This document shows, piece by piece, positions 26,617 through 36,558 of a DNA stretch of 64,000 nucleotides. A model generated the notes under the pieces. It saw nothing but the letters and a program-made list of their open reading frames with translations. It did not search any database and was not told where the DNA came from. Each line of letters begins with the position of its first letter. Position 1 is the stretch's first letter. Origin of the DNA: Chitinophaga filiformis (GTDB lineage Bacteria > Bacteroidota > Bacteroidia > Chitinophagales > Chitinophagaceae); contig NZ_JAKIRP010000021.1 of assembly GCF_021646545.1 (NCBI RefSeq), positions 1 to 64,000 on the forward strand. The letters run 5' to 3'. The position numbers and the translations under genes are program-made.

Positions 26617-27246
26617 ATGAGCACATTTTCAAGCCTGAAAGAAAAGATCAAAAGTAATCCCGGCCTCAAACAATTTGCACACCGTATGATCATGCCCAAG
26701 GGTCAGGCCAGGCCCCGTTTATGGGTAAGACTGGTGGCAAACCGCTTTATACATAAAAGAGGGAAAGGCGCTATTATACGCCGTTATACCCGGCTGGACG
26801 TATTCCCCTTCAACAACTTCACACTGGGCGCTAAGTCCATCATTGAGGATTTTGCCACCGTCAATAACGGAATGGGCGATGTACTGATCGGTAACAATGT
26901 ACAGGTGGGTATGGGAAATGTGCTGATAGGTCCCGTTACCATCGGCGACAATGTGATCATTGCCCAGAACGTGGTGATGTCGGGGCTGAATCACGGCTAC
27001 CAGGATATTGCTGTTCCGATCGGCATGCAGCCTTGTACTACCAGTGAGATCAGGATTGGCGCAGACAGCTGGATCGGAGCTAACGCCGTGATCACTGCGG
27101 GCACAAAAATAGGGGAACATGCAGTGGTAGCAGCGGGTAGCGTTGTTACCAAAGATGTGCCCCCATTCAGTATTGTAGCCGGGAATCCTGCAAGAATCAT
27201 CAAACAGTATAACCCGGCTACAAAATTATGGGAAAAGGCTTCCTGA
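26617..27246 (+). CDS. Hexapeptide-repeat (left-handed beta-helix) acyltransferase
   Basis: A 209-residue member of the LbH acyltransferase family (WbbJ/Maa-like). Hexapeptide repeats run from about residue 70 to 190, for example IGNNVQVGMGNVLIGPVTIG and IGADSWIGANAVITAGTKIG. A loop His (SGLNHGYQD, about 128) fits the catalytic position of sugar O-acetyltransferases. The C-terminal VVTKDVPPFSIVAGNPA is the family signature. It follows the glycosyltransferase by 4 bp and probably O-acetylates a sugar of the polymer. It is convergent with the next gene, only 4 bp between stops. Confidence 0.88.
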   Translation: MSTFSSLKEKIKSNPGLKQFAHRMIMPKGQARPRLWVRLVANRFIHKRGKGAIIRRYTRLDVFPFNNFTLGAKSIIEDFATVNNGMGDVLIGNNVQVGMGNVLIGPVTIGDNVIIAQNVVMSGLNHGYQDIAVPIGMQPCTTSEIRIGADSWIGANAVITAGTKIGEHAVVAAGSVVTKDVPPFSIVAGNPARIIKQYNPATKLWEKAS

Positions 27247-27250
27247 TCTT

Positions 27251-30200
27251 TTAATTAGCTTTTATAAACTTCGTACTCCATTTATAAGTGCTGTTCTTGT
27301 ATACGACCTGCAGGATGTATGTACCTGCGGGCAGCGATGATACATCCAGCGTCTGCTGCTGGTTATCTCCCGCCGGCAGTATATAACTCTTCAGCGCTTT
27401 ACCTGATATGTTGAAGATGGTGATGGTACCCTGTGTGGCATCTTTCATACGTTGCTTGAAGTACAATGTACTGACAACCGGATTCGGATAGGTCATGATT
27501 TCTGCAACGAACGGATCTCCATCCGCTTCCAGTACAGTCACCTCGAAAGTAGAACGGCTGCTCAGCTTATTGGCATCGGTTACGGTCAGTTCAAACACAT
27601 AGCTGCCTGGGAAGTCCATACCAGAGATCTTCGTACTCCTGGCATTAGGTGCGGAGAATACAGCCTGCACCGGGCCATATACCTGTTTCCATGCATAGGC
27701 AGTAATGGTGCTGTTAATAGCGTAAGACGTACTACCATCCGCATTCATGCTTGCTGCCGGCAACTTGAGCGTGAGGTCACCCTGCGTGCGGGCCACAGGC
27801 GCCTTGTCGTTATCGTCGGTGGTCTGGGCTGGCAATACTTTCACAGTTATCCGGTCAGTGGCTGTCACCTTATTGTTGTCAGTCACCGTCAGTTCGAATA
27901 CATATGTACCTTCTGTCAGTGCCGATACCACGTTGATGATGCCCTGGGAATTGGAGAAGCGTACATCTTTACCCGATACCTTCAGCCAGTGATAGCTGGT
28001 GATCACACCATCTGCATCGGAAGAAGCTGCAGCATTCAGGATCACGCTGTTCACCGGCAATTTGATGGTCACATCCGCACCAGCATTAGCAACAGGTCCC
28101 TTATTGGTAGCGGGAGCAGCCCTTTTCACCACTACTCGCATTGTATCGGTATCAACCTTATTATCATCATCGGCAACGGTGAGTGTCAGCACGTAGGTGC
28201 CTTCTATCAGGCCTGTTGCTTTAGTAACAGCTACATTCGATTGTGTGAAGGTACCTCCCGAAGGACCACTTAGCTTCCTCCACGCATATTTCGCGATTCT
28301 GCCGTCTGCATCTCTTGAGCCGCTGCCATTCAATTCTACTGTATTGTTGGGCAGTGTGATGGTCTGGTCAGGTCCGGCATTGGCCACAGGAGCTTTGTTT
28401 TCGGGTGCAAGACTCACTCTCACCACCACGTTGGCGCTGGAAGTAGCATTATCATCGTCGGTAACGGTCAGGGAGAAGGTGTAAGTACCGCCTACCAAGC
28501 CTGTTACGGTTGTTTTAGCGGTGTTAGCACTGGTGACTACACCACCGGCAGCAGGACCGCTTACTTTTTTCCAGGCGTACTTAACGATCTTACCATCTGC
28601 ATCTGTAGAAGCCGTACCATCGAGTGTTACACTACTGGTTGGTAATGTGATGCTCTGCATGGCACCCGCATCAGCCACAGGGGCCTCGTTTGGTTGTGCA
28701 ACAGGGTTCACTGTCACCGTCACATTCGCGGTAGCTGTTGCATTATCATCGTCTGTCACGGTCAGGGAGAATACATATGTACCTGCCACCAGAGCTGTTG
28801 CGGTAGTTTTAACGAGCGTAGCACCGGATAGTGTACCACCGGCAGGACCGCTTACTTTCTTCCATGCATACTTCATGATCTTACCATCAGCATCTTTGGA
28901 TGCGGAACCATCCAACGCTACTGAAGTTACAGGTAGCGTAATGGTGGCATTCGCGCCTGCATTAGCCACCGGCGCTTTATTGGCTACAGCAGGATTCACT
29001 TTTACGATAACACTGTCTACGTCTGTAGCCGCTTTGTTGTCAGTAACGGTCAGCGTGAAGATGTAAGTACCTGCGGTCAGTCCCGTCACACTTGTTGTGG
29101 CAATAGCCGCATTAGTAATTGTTCCTCCGGCTGGTCCGGATAGTTTCTTCCATGCATATTTACTGATCTTACCATCTGCATCGGTGGAAGCAGCAGCATC
29201 GAGTGTTACGGTATTTGTTGGCAGGGTGATGGTAACGTCCTTACCGGCATTGGCAACCGGGTTATCGTTCTCTTTACCGGGACCGGAAGCACCCTGGTAT
29301 TCATAGGCCCCCACATCAAACCCTTTGTTCACGGGCCTTCTGTTACCATCAAGATCGTCAGTCAGGCCCAGGTCACTCACTGATTTACCGCCATCAATCG
29401 CTTTGGAATTACTGGCGAGGTGCAGATCGCCGCCGGCTACGTTTGTGACTACCTTAGCAGCATTCGCAATGGTAGAGAACAGGTTATTACCGTGGTCGAA
29501 TTTAATGTTCTGCGCACCTCTGATATAGATACCGTCAGTGGGATAACTGCCTCCCAGCGATTTTTCGATGATCAGGTTGTTGTATACTTTATGGCCTACT
29601 TTGGTCAGGTAGGCGTATATCTTGATACCGCTATTGCCGGTATTATAGATCGTATTGTTGTAGATGTAGGCTGTTACAGGTTCCAGGATCAGCTTATCTG
29701 CCACCTGTATACCTTCCCCGTTCTCTACATTGGAAACAGTGTTGTTGTATACGTAAGAGACGCCGGATCCGAATAATGCAATGCCGGGCAGATAGCCGTT
29801 GTCCACCACGTTGTCGTACAGCTTCACGCGGGAGCCGCCACCCATCAGCATTCCATAACTCTGAGCATCCAGCCGGTTAGTACCGTAGTTACGGACAACG
29901 TTGTTGTGTACCCTATTCTCTCCCATATCAGCCATGGCTACCTGAATACCATCCTGGCCCATGTACTGGAGGTCGTTGTCGTATACTTCCAGGTCCTGGA
30001 TGTGGTGGGACCTGATGCCTTTACAGAGAAGGTAATCCATGATGTAGTGTGTATTACCGATATAGAATCCTTCATAGGCAGCATAACGGCCTTTGATGTG
30101 GTGGATCTTCACGTTCTTCATCACGTATTTACCTTCCCAGAACTGCGGATTGTTACATTCCTGTGTGGTCTTGGCTACGATAAACGAGCCTACGTCGTGG

Positions 30201-31438
30201 ATATAGAAGTTGTGTACGTCGATATCAGAACTGCCTGAACCCAGGTACATTCCCTGCATTTTAACACCGATCAGGTTCTTACCATTCACATCGAAACCAT
30301 ATTCTATGCCGGGCGTACCGGAACCTGTAATGTGCAGGAATTTACCACCCATGATACCGAATGAAACATCTGTTTTCAGGGTCTTGATACCTGTTCTTAC
30401 CACACCGCCACAGTTGGTGATAACGATAGGTTTAGCGGCCGTACCAACGAGGTTACCAAGCTGTATAAACTCATACTCGCCTGCAGGTATACAGAGTGTA
30501 TCGCCTGGGTTTAGTTTGAAGGCGCTCATGGCATCCGTATAGTACATACCGTTACCGATATTCGGCTTTGCCATTACTTTTTTATTGCCTGAAGGAGGAG
30601 GAGCCGGCGGATTGGTTACGGGTGTGCCTTTTTCGTACTGCAGCATCCACTCGTATACGTTCATGCCGTTCTCCTTATAGGAAGGATCATAAGCTTTAGA
30701 CCATGCATCATGGCCTTTTGCGTCGAAAATGGTGAGTTTAGGTTCCGGATTTGCAGCGGGTGTATAGGCCTCTATCATGGAAACCCAGTCTTTCGAATAT
30801 TGTGAGGGCACCATAGGGTCATCATCGTTATGAAGGAACCACATCGGCACATCATTCTTAGCTACTGTGTTAGGGGCTCTGGGAAGTAGTTTCGGGTTCA
30901 TATTGCCCGCAATAGGTACAGCAGCGGCAGTTACCTGAGCGTAGGAATCGCCTGCACTCGCAAAATCTTCCGTGACACCGCCACCCATGCTCAATCCTGT
31001 TATGTAGATGCGTTTAGGGTCAATCCTGAATTTGCCTTTCAGATAATTGATCAGACTTAATACATCTACCGGGGACGGAATTTTCTTAAACTGCGGTGCT
31101 GCTACGATAAATGAATACGATTTGCCTTTGACGTTAAAAGAGGCTGGAAACGTGCCGTTGGTAATGAGTTTAGGTATGCCGTTCCTCAGCACAGCAGGTA
31201 GCTGTGTGGTACCGTTACCCAGTTCTCCTATCCCATGAATGAAGATCAGCAGTGGAAAAGATTCCCTGCTGTTCGCATAGGATTTTGGAACGTATTCATA
31301 ATACCCCCCGGAATTTGTAACATTGGTTCCGGCTAATGATACCGCTGTCATCTGAGCGGTTGTTGCTAGCGTAGTGTACAGTATCACTGCAAGGCATACA
31401 GTGAACCTCCTGAACAAAGTTGTGTACAAATGTTTCAT
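27251..31438 (-). CDS. Giant T9SS protein: esterase + beta-helix + six PKD repeats
   Basis: A 1395-residue secreted protein. A signal peptide (1-29, ending TLATTAQ) leads to a PHB-depolymerase-like alpha/beta-hydrolase (about 35-270) with HGIGELGNG, nucleophile Ser150 in GLSMGG, acidic HNDDDP (~203-208) and His243 in KGHDAW; it ends VYEWMLQYEKG. Residues ~290-715 look like a right-handed parallel beta-helix (repeated VYNNTV/IYNNTIYN and DNGYLPGIALF turns). Six PKD/REJ-like repeats of ~90 residues follow (~722-1305; each starts like APVANAGxxxTITLP). A type A T9SS sorting domain ends the protein (MTYPNPVVSTLYFKQR). Combining an esterase with a lyase-like helix suggests action on an acylated polysaccharide; this is inference. 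The close relative of the esterase is the stand-alone protein at 59747. Confidence 0.85.
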   Translation of the reverse strand: MKHLYTTLFRRFTVCLAVILYTTLATTAQMTAVSLAGTNVTNSGGYYEYVPKSYANSRESFPLLIFIHGIGELGNGTTQLPAVLRNGIPKLITNGTFPASFNVKGKSYSFIVAAPQFKKIPSPVDVLSLINYLKGKFRIDPKRIYITGLSMGGGVTEDFASAGDSYAQVTAAAVPIAGNMNPKLLPRAPNTVAKNDVPMWFLHNDDDPMVPSQYSKDWVSMIEAYTPAANPEPKLTIFDAKGHDAWSKAYDPSYKENGMNVYEWMLQYEKGTPVTNPPAPPPSGNKKVMAKPNIGNGMYYTDAMSAFKLNPGDTLCIPAGEYEFIQLGNLVGTAAKPIVITNCGGVVRTGIKTLKTDVSFGIMGGKFLHITGSGTPGIEYGFDVNGKNLIGVKMQGMYLGSGSSDIDVHNFYIHDVGSFIVAKTTQECNNPQFWEGKYVMKNVKIHHIKGRYAAYEGFYIGNTHYIMDYLLCKGIRSHHIQDLEVYDNDLQYMGQDGIQVAMADMGENRVHNNVVRNYGTNRLDAQSYGMLMGGGSRVKLYDNVVDNGYLPGIALFGSGVSYVYNNTVSNVENGEGIQVADKLILEPVTAYIYNNTIYNTGNSGIKIYAYLTKVGHKVYNNLIIEKSLGGSYPTDGIYIRGAQNIKFDHGNNLFSTIANAAKVVTNVAGGDLHLASNSKAIDGGKSVSDLGLTDDLDGNRRPVNKGFDVGAYEYQGASGPGKENDNPVANAGKDVTITLPTNTVTLDAAASTDADGKISKYAWKKLSGPAGGTITNAAIATTSVTGLTAGTYIFTLTVTDNKAATDVDSVIVKVNPAVANKAPVANAGANATITLPVTSVALDGSASKDADGKIMKYAWKKVSGPAGGTLSGATLVKTTATALVAGTYVFSLTVTDDDNATATANVTVTVNPVAQPNEAPVADAGAMQSITLPTSSVTLDGTASTDADGKIVKYAWKKVSGPAAGGVVTSANTAKTTVTGLVGGTYTFSLTVTDDDNATSSANVVVRVSLAPENKAPVANAGPDQTITLPNNTVELNGSGSRDADGRIAKYAWRKLSGPSGGTFTQSNVAVTKATGLIEGTYVLTLTVADDDNKVDTDTMRVVVKRAAPATNKGPVANAGADVTIKLPVNSVILNAAASSDADGVITSYHWLKVSGKDVRFSNSQGIINVVSALTEGTYVFELTVTDNNKVTATDRITVKVLPAQTTDDNDKAPVARTQGDLTLKLPAASMNADGSTSYAINSTITAYAWKQVYGPVQAVFSAPNARSTKISGMDFPGSYVFELTVTDANKLSSRSTFEVTVLEADGDPFVAEIMTYPNPVVSTLYFKQRMKDATQGTITIFNISGKALKSYILPAGDNQQQTLDVSSLPAGTYILQVVYKNSTYKWSTKFIKAN

Positions 31439-31949
31439 CAGTCAGGTTTTTCAAATTATCATATATGGTGCGCCTGGAGGGGTGTAGCCCCTTCTGCTAA
31501 AAATGCAAAGCGATCAGTTGAAAATGGTTAATTCACGCTGGATGTAATCGTGTACGTTCTCCTACAGAGTTCTCTTCAAGGTCGTCGTGATGTTTCCGCT
31601 ACTCGCCTGGTTCTTCATAAGGGCGTCTGATTAAGCTGGTGTGTCCCCAATCTTCTGATGGTCCTTGTACAACTTAAATGTTATATAAAGATTCGGCGGC
31701 AAAGTACACTATTTTCACAATCAAATAGAATATTTTTTATATGTAATTATATTAATTAATAAAGCATTATAAAAACTAATACGTAAATAGGTAGCAGATA
31801 TGTTATTGCTGGGGCTGGGCGAAATTAAATTTTGTTAACCTTTTACATTATGGTAATATTGTGGGCATCGGAATACACCGTTCCCCCAATAATCTTATCC
31901 TGTAAAAAGACCGCACAAATTTCAATTTATTGGTTTTCATATCAAATAC
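31439..31949. other. Divergent intergenic region, AT-rich
   Basis: This 511-bp region lies between the T9SS esterase gene and the flippase. The segment 31690-31830 is strongly AT-rich. One plausible plus-strand promoter is listed separately at 31831. A short hairpin GGGGTGTAGCCCC is near 31474. I see no small gene on either strand. Confidence 0.4.
31831..31861 (+). promoter_or_regulatory. Candidate Bacteroidota promoter of the flippase gene
   Basis: TTTG at 31831-31834, a 19-bp spacer, then TAATATTG at 31854-31861 (7 of 8 to TAnnTTTG). The spacing matches the -33/-7 consensus. The start codon is at 31950. Confidence 0.5.
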
Positions 31950-33287
31950 ATGGGATTTAAATTATTATCGGTATTTAACAACAGGCATTTTCACTCCTTA
32001 TTAGGTAATCTCGTCTCTGCTTTTCTGAATGTATTATCGTTTGCCATACTCGTTCGTTTACTATCGCTTTCCGCATTCGGGGAATGGGTATTGTTTATAG
32101 GCACTTATACTGTACTTGATCAGATCCGTACGGCTTTGCTGCAATCGGGCATCATAAAATTCTATACCGGTGCTGATAAAGAAACGGGCCGGGAGGTTGC
32201 CGGCAGCGCATGGTACCTCGTGCTCATTTTAACGGGCATTTACCTGGTTTTAAATCTCATTGCAGGAGTTGTACTGTACAACTATTTTGATGAAACCTGG
32301 CGCTTTTTTATGCGCTGGCTGGGCCTCATGATGGTGGTGTCTGTACCCTTCAACGTAGCCAGCTGGTTCCTGCAGTCGGAACATCGCTTTGACAAGATAT
32401 TGCAGATACGTTTCTGGCAGAACGGGGGTTTCCTGGTATTGATATTATTGTTTCATTTCTTCAGCACTGTTACACTTCCGCATGTACTGATTGCATACAT
32501 GACAGGGCTGGCGGCTACCAGCGCTTTCACATTGATAAAAGGATGGACCAAGGTGCGTAGCGTTGTACACAGTACTAAGAAACAGGTGATCGTGCTGGTG
32601 AAATACGGCTGGCTCATTGTAGGCAGCATGATCTCTTCCGGCTTCCTCAACTACTCAGATAATTTCCTGATCCGTACTATGATCAGTCCTGCGGCAGTGG
32701 CTATTTACAGCATTCCGCAGAAATTCATGGAGGTAATAGAGATCATTCTCCGCAGCTTCGTGGCTACGGCGCAGCCTACGCTTTCCGGGGCTGCCAACAG
32801 GAATGACTGGAGAGAAGTATCACGGGCTTTCAGCCGCTATACGGGCGTTGTGAGCATCGTGATCATTCCCTTTATCATTGGTATGATCATCTTTACCAAA
32901 CCACTGATCATCATTCTCGCAGGCCGTGCATACCTGCCGGCAACAGATGTGGTGCGGATCTTTCTGTTATGTGCCTTCCTCTATCCTATTGACCGCTTCA
33001 TTGGGGTGGCGCTGGATATGATCAACCGGCCGCTGACCAATTTCTACAAAAACTTCATCAAACTGGTGCTGAACATTATCGGCGATATTGTTTTCATATT
33101 ACTCTTCCATGATGTACGCTGGGTTGCATTCGGCTCGCTGTTGAATATGATCATTTGTGTAGTGATAGGTTACTATATGCTGAGGAAATATGTGCCATTC
33201 ACGACGGGTGAGATTATCAGGCTGGGATGGGCAGAATGCCTGGTAATGCTGGGGAAGGTAAGCGGGAAATTAAAGCTGGTAAAGTAA
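31950..33287 (+). CDS. Wzx-like polysaccharide flippase (MOP superfamily)
   Basis: A 445-residue inner-membrane protein with about 12-14 TM segments of the polysaccharide-biosynthesis/MATE-like fold. It starts with the typical LLGNLVSAFLNVLSFAILVR and LLSLSAFGEW, and carries SSGFLNYSDNFLIRTMISPA and IPFIIGMIIFTKPLIIILAG in the second half. Flippases of this group move undecaprenyl-linked repeat units across the inner membrane. As the only flippase seen in the window, it probably serves the surrounding polysaccharide genes although it has its own promoter. A bidirectional terminator follows. Confidence 0.88.
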   Translation: MGFKLLSVFNNRHFHSLLGNLVSAFLNVLSFAILVRLLSLSAFGEWVLFIGTYTVLDQIRTALLQSGIIKFYTGADKETGREVAGSAWYLVLILTGIYLVLNLIAGVVLYNYFDETWRFFMRWLGLMMVVSVPFNVASWFLQSEHRFDKILQIRFWQNGGFLVLILLFHFFSTVTLPHVLIAYMTGLAATSAFTLIKGWTKVRSVVHSTKKQVIVLVKYGWLIVGSMISSGFLNYSDNFLIRTMISPAAVAIYSIPQKFMEVIEIILRSFVATAQPTLSGAANRNDWREVSRAFSRYTGVVSIVIIPFIIGMIIFTKPLIIILAGRAYLPATDVVRIFLLCAFLYPIDRFIGVALDMINRPLTNFYKNFIKLVLNIIGDIVFILLFHDVRWVAFGSLLNMIICVVIGYYMLRKYVPFTTGEIIRLGWAECLVMLGKVSGKLKLVK

Positions 33288-33293
33288 CAGGGA

Positions 33294-33332
33294 GTTGCCT
33301 GTTTCCCGACAGAAAGAAAACAGGCAACCACT
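33294..33332. terminator. Bidirectional terminator between convergent genes
   Basis: GTTGCCTGTTT (33294-33304) pairs perfectly with AAACAGGCAAC (33318-33328). The hairpin lies between the flippase stop (33287) and the lipoprotein stop (33344). Confidence 0.75.
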
Positions 33333-33343
33333 TTATAATACGA

Positions 33344-34441
33344 TCAGGGCGTGTCCATGCTCTGGATCAACGCAACCAGGGCGGCCGGAGTTACCGGGGC
33401 CAACGTGAAATTAATTCCTACAAAATTCTGACCACCGGAAGGCGCCGGAATATTGACAGGCAGTTTCTGAGCGAAGAAGTTACCGTTCAGCGCTGTAATG
33501 GCCAGGAAGGTACCTGCCTGACCAATAGGCACAGAATTCTGATAACTTAGTAAACCCTGGCGACCAACAGGCGCATTCAGGATCACATTGTACAGTTTCA
33601 CCACCGTATTTGAACCGGCAGGTTTAAAGAACAGCATGCAGGGCTCTTCGCCACCGTAGCTGGTTTGCGTAGCCGGGTTGTAGAAATTGGTGAAATAACC
33701 CAGTACAGTGGTTTTCGGACCAGGCAGGCTGCTCAGCGCATCGCAGTTTCTCCAGTTCATCAGGCTGTCGAGACGGAAATTCAGCGTGCTGGTAGTGCCA
33801 TCGAATAATGCAAATCCAGGCGCCGGATTCCAGGAAACACCCTGATTAGCGCTGGCAGCAACCGAGAGGGTTACAGGCTGATTTGAATCGTTATGACCGG
33901 AAGTAGTGATAATAATAGTCGTATCACCACCCCACATCGGTACACCATCCTGTGCTGGCCTTTTAGGAGCTGGTACCTGTACGGCTATGGCGCTGTCGAC
34001 ACGCAATTTCAGGTCCTGTCCTGCCTGAGTAGCACGTACGTAAAATTCACCGTAAGAAGTAAGCTGGGCCCCGCCAGTGGTAGCCGTGGGCCTGCTGGCA
34101 AAGATCATGCTGCTGGGTTTTAAGATCTCCTTAATGACGATGTCTACGGCACCTGTAACCGGGGCGCCACTTTGCGTGGTGAGGGAGTTCGGACTGAAGG
34201 TGTAAACAGAACCTTGTTTTGTTTTGATTCTACCTCCCTGTCTGGCTTCAATTCTGAAAAATTCATACTGTGGACCATTTTGCTTCAACAGCTTTGCCAG
34301 CATAGCTCCATCGGCATCTGCCTCGGCCTGTACGGCAGCCATGTCGTTGTTACGTGGCAGTTTGGCGTCTTTAGAACAGGATACAAAAGTGAGTGCGGCT
34401 ATGCACAAGCCGCTCCACGCGGTGAGGGAAAAGGATTTCAT
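33344..34441 (-). CDS. Lipoprotein of unknown function
   Basis: A 365-residue lipoprotein with a signal peptide and lipobox FVSC (Cys22), followed by SKDAKLPRNN. The mature protein is predicted to be beta-rich. One segment (GSVYTFSPNSLTTQSGAPVTGAVDI) resembles the TQ-rich strand pattern seen in secreted Bacteroidota proteins with carboxypeptidase-like or Ig-like folds. No catalytic motif was found. Two Cys residues near 250-285 (NCDALS; EPCMLFF) might form a disulfide. It lies within the polysaccharide region but on its own transcript, so a link to the polymer is only positional. I do not recognise the family. Confidence 0.65.
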   Translation of the reverse strand: MKSFSLTAWSGLCIAALTFVSCSKDAKLPRNNDMAAVQAEADADGAMLAKLLKQNGPQYEFFRIEARQGGRIKTKQGSVYTFSPNSLTTQSGAPVTGAVDIVIKEILKPSSMIFASRPTATTGGAQLTSYGEFYVRATQAGQDLKLRVDSAIAVQVPAPKRPAQDGVPMWGGDTTIIITTSGHNDSNQPVTLSVAASANQGVSWNPAPGFALFDGTTSTLNFRLDSLMNWRNCDALSSLPGPKTTVLGYFTNFYNPATQTSYGGEEPCMLFFKPAGSNTVVKLYNVILNAPVGRQGLLSYQNSVPIGQAGTFLAITALNGNFFAQKLPVNIPAPSGGQNFVGINFTLAPVTPAALVALIQSMDTP

Positions 34442-34608
34442 TGTGGTTTGTTTTAAGTTAGGGGTTTTCTGTCGGGCATAAAATTATTCATTATGGCTGC
34501 TGTAATATAGACACCTGCAATATAACGCGCCTGAATACTTGTGATATCTGCATTTAAATTTGTTGCTATCTCTTAAAAACTGCAGTGTATATGCACGTAT
34601 CATCAAAA

Positions 34609-34644
34609 TGAAAAGGCCTCCGGGCTTTCGCCCGGAAGCCTTTC
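34609..34644 (-). terminator. Terminator of the minus-strand polysaccharide operon
   Basis: AAAGGCTTCCGGGC and GCCCGGAGGCCTTTT (minus strand) form a strong stem with a GAAA loop and a following T-run, about 28 bp after the methyltransferase stop. Confidence 0.9.
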
Positions 34645-34671
34645 GCTCCTTAAAAACAATCCTGTATTAGA

Positions 34672-35406
34672 CTAAATTCTTTTCAGCACTTTCGATCTGA
34701 TAATGCTTTTGCAGATATCCGTGAATGCCCTTGTGGCCTCTGCCAGTTCTCTTCCGAGGGAACGTTGCGGAAAATAACGCAGTACCATTTCACGGGTCCA
34801 CGGTTCTTCAAAATATTTGAGAATGTCTTTGTCTTCCGGATTCACAATAAACTCAAAGCTGCCTTCCCACTCCACACGCATCGTGTGCAGGTTGGGGTGA
34901 GTCCTTTCCATGATCTTATAACCGATGGAGGCCTTGGGCAGGTATTCCAGGTACAGATCCCCGAAGTCGAAACTGGTAGGGAAAGAGATCCTTTCTTTAT
35001 CTACCAGTACTACTTTTCCTTCTATTTCCAGCAGTACCCACTTGTGTGATTTTTTAGGGAAAAGATGTTCGCCCAGCAGGGATGGCGTTTCGATATAACC
35101 TCTCTTCGCTACGCGGAACTGTTCATTAAGGAAAGCCACCGGGTCTTCCACATGTTCCAGTACGTGATTACAGATCACATAGTCAAATTCCTTGTCCTTG
35201 AATGGCAGGTTCTCCCCATCCGCTTTCAGGAACTGCTGATTTCTCAGCACTTTTATATCGCCGCTACGATGCGTATTGTCGTCTACGTACTTATCTACCA
35301 CCACATTTGATCGGGGATGCGGATTGTGGCCGCCTCCCACCTCAAGTACCCTGTCCGTTTTTTTAATATTCAGGTCGAAACGGGATTGGGGATTTCTGAT
35401 TTTCAT
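34672..35406 (-). CDS. Class I SAM-dependent methyltransferase
   Basis: A 244-residue cytosolic methyltransferase. Motif I is VLEVGGGHNPHP (residues ~20-31), with the post-I acidic region VVVDKYVDD and the later ENLPFKDKEFDYVICNHVLE. It belongs to the UbiE/Methyltransf_11-like group. It is the last gene of the minus-strand operon, 12 bp after the GT4 gene, and probably methylates a sugar or a biosynthetic intermediate of the polysaccharide. The acceptor cannot be read from the sequence. Confidence 0.82.
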   Translation of the reverse strand: MKIRNPQSRFDLNIKKTDRVLEVGGGHNPHPRSNVVVDKYVDDNTHRSGDIKVLRNQQFLKADGENLPFKDKEFDYVICNHVLEHVEDPVAFLNEQFRVAKRGYIETPSLLGEHLFPKKSHKWVLLEIEGKVVLVDKERISFPTSFDFGDLYLEYLPKASIGYKIMERTHPNLHTMRVEWEGSFEFIVNPEDKDILKYFEEPWTREMVLRYFPQRSLGRELAEATRAFTDICKSIIRSKVLKRI

Positions 35407-35418
35407 GCGTAAAGTTTA

Positions 35419-36555
35419 TTAATCGTGTAATGGCGCCAGCATCTGCTGGTACACCGTTTCTATTCTATGGGTCATGTCACGTACATCAAAGTTCGCTTTC
35501 ACACACTTACCGGCGTTTTCCGCCAGGCGGCTCCGTAGTACATCATCCTGTATCAGCCTTTCTAAAGCAGCTGCCAGCGCAGTTTCGTCTTTTGGCGGCA
35601 CCAGCAGGCCTGTTACTTCGTGTTCTACTGCTTCCCGCGTGCCATCCACATCGGATGCGATCACCGCTTTACCCATTGCCATGGCTTCCAGCACACCTAT
35701 GGGGAATCCTTCCCAGAGTGAAGGCAGGCAATAGATGTCCACTGCGTTCAATACAGCAGGTACATCCTGACGGAAATTGTCGAAGATCACCCTGTCGCTG
35801 ATACCCAGGTCTTTTGCCAGCTGTACGGCGGCATCTTTCAGGTCGCCCTCTCCTATCATTAACAAGGTAAGGTCCTTAAAGTTGCTGCATACCCTTGCGT
35901 AAGCTCTCAACATTCCCAGCGGATCTTTCTGTTCCGTGATGCGGACAATATACCCGATCACCAGGTGATGCTCAGGAATGCCATATAAAGCCTTTACATC
36001 GGGATAATCACCAAAACGGTTAAACTTCTCAAGGTTCACGCCGTTTCTGACCACCAGCGACTTAAAACGCCCAAATGCGCGCACTCCTGTCTGGTGATTG
36101 GAATCAGAAACCGTTATATTGAGCCGAGTACGCTGCGTAATGAACTTTTCCGCCATGATCCTTGCCTTTCTGTTCCAGGAAGGCAAGCTGTCATGGAAAG
36201 ACCATCCATGGATAGTATATATTACCGGCAGGTCCAGGCAACGGGCTGCCCAGAGTACATTGGTATTAGCGCGGGTACCGTGCACATGTACGATATCCAT
36301 CCGTTGCTCTTTCAGGAATTGTTTTACTTTCATCCAGACCTTGATGTCAAAGGCCTTCTCGGTATGAATGACATGGGCGGGCACGCCCAGCTGGCCAAGG
36401 GATGTGATCATGGGGCCGTCAGTAAAGGATAGCACCACCGGCTCGAAAAGCCCTTTGTCCAGGTAGCGGACGAGATCGAGCACATGGCTTTCTCCTCCTC
36501 CTATTTTGCCCTGGCGGATCGTTTGTAATACCCTGATCTTCTTAGTCGCTTCCAT
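35419..36555 (-). CDS. GT4-family glycosyltransferase
   Basis: A 378-residue retaining GT-B glycosyltransferase. The N-terminal glycine-rich loop is RQGKIGGGESHVLDLV, followed by VHVHGTRANTNVLWA. In the C-lobe, GEGDLKDAAVQLAKDL and the nucleotide-sugar site PSLWEGFPIGVLEAMAMGKA carry the E-x7-E motif. The length is normal for GT4. It sits between the AsnB-type gene (3 bp) and the methyltransferase (12 bp), indicating one transcript. It likely adds a sugar to the repeat unit on the cytoplasmic side. Confidence 0.9.
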   Translation of the reverse strand: MEATKKIRVLQTIRQGKIGGGESHVLDLVRYLDKGLFEPVVLSFTDGPMITSLGQLGVPAHVIHTEKAFDIKVWMKVKQFLKEQRMDIVHVHGTRANTNVLWAARCLDLPVIYTIHGWSFHDSLPSWNRKARIMAEKFITQRTRLNITVSDSNHQTGVRAFGRFKSLVVRNGVNLEKFNRFGDYPDVKALYGIPEHHLVIGYIVRITEQKDPLGMLRAYARVCSNFKDLTLLMIGEGDLKDAAVQLAKDLGISDRVIFDNFRQDVPAVLNAVDIYCLPSLWEGFPIGVLEAMAMGKAVIASDVDGTREAVEHEVTGLLVPPKDETALAAALERLIQDDVLRSRLAENAGKCVKANFDVRDMTHRIETVYQQMLAPLHD

Positions 36556-36558
36556 CTG

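Noticed and set aside
27452..28273. 273-codon plus-strand frame and neighbouring frames to 29306
   Set aside because: Shadows of the repetitive PKD region of the T9SS protein; the repeats create long open frames on the opposite strand.
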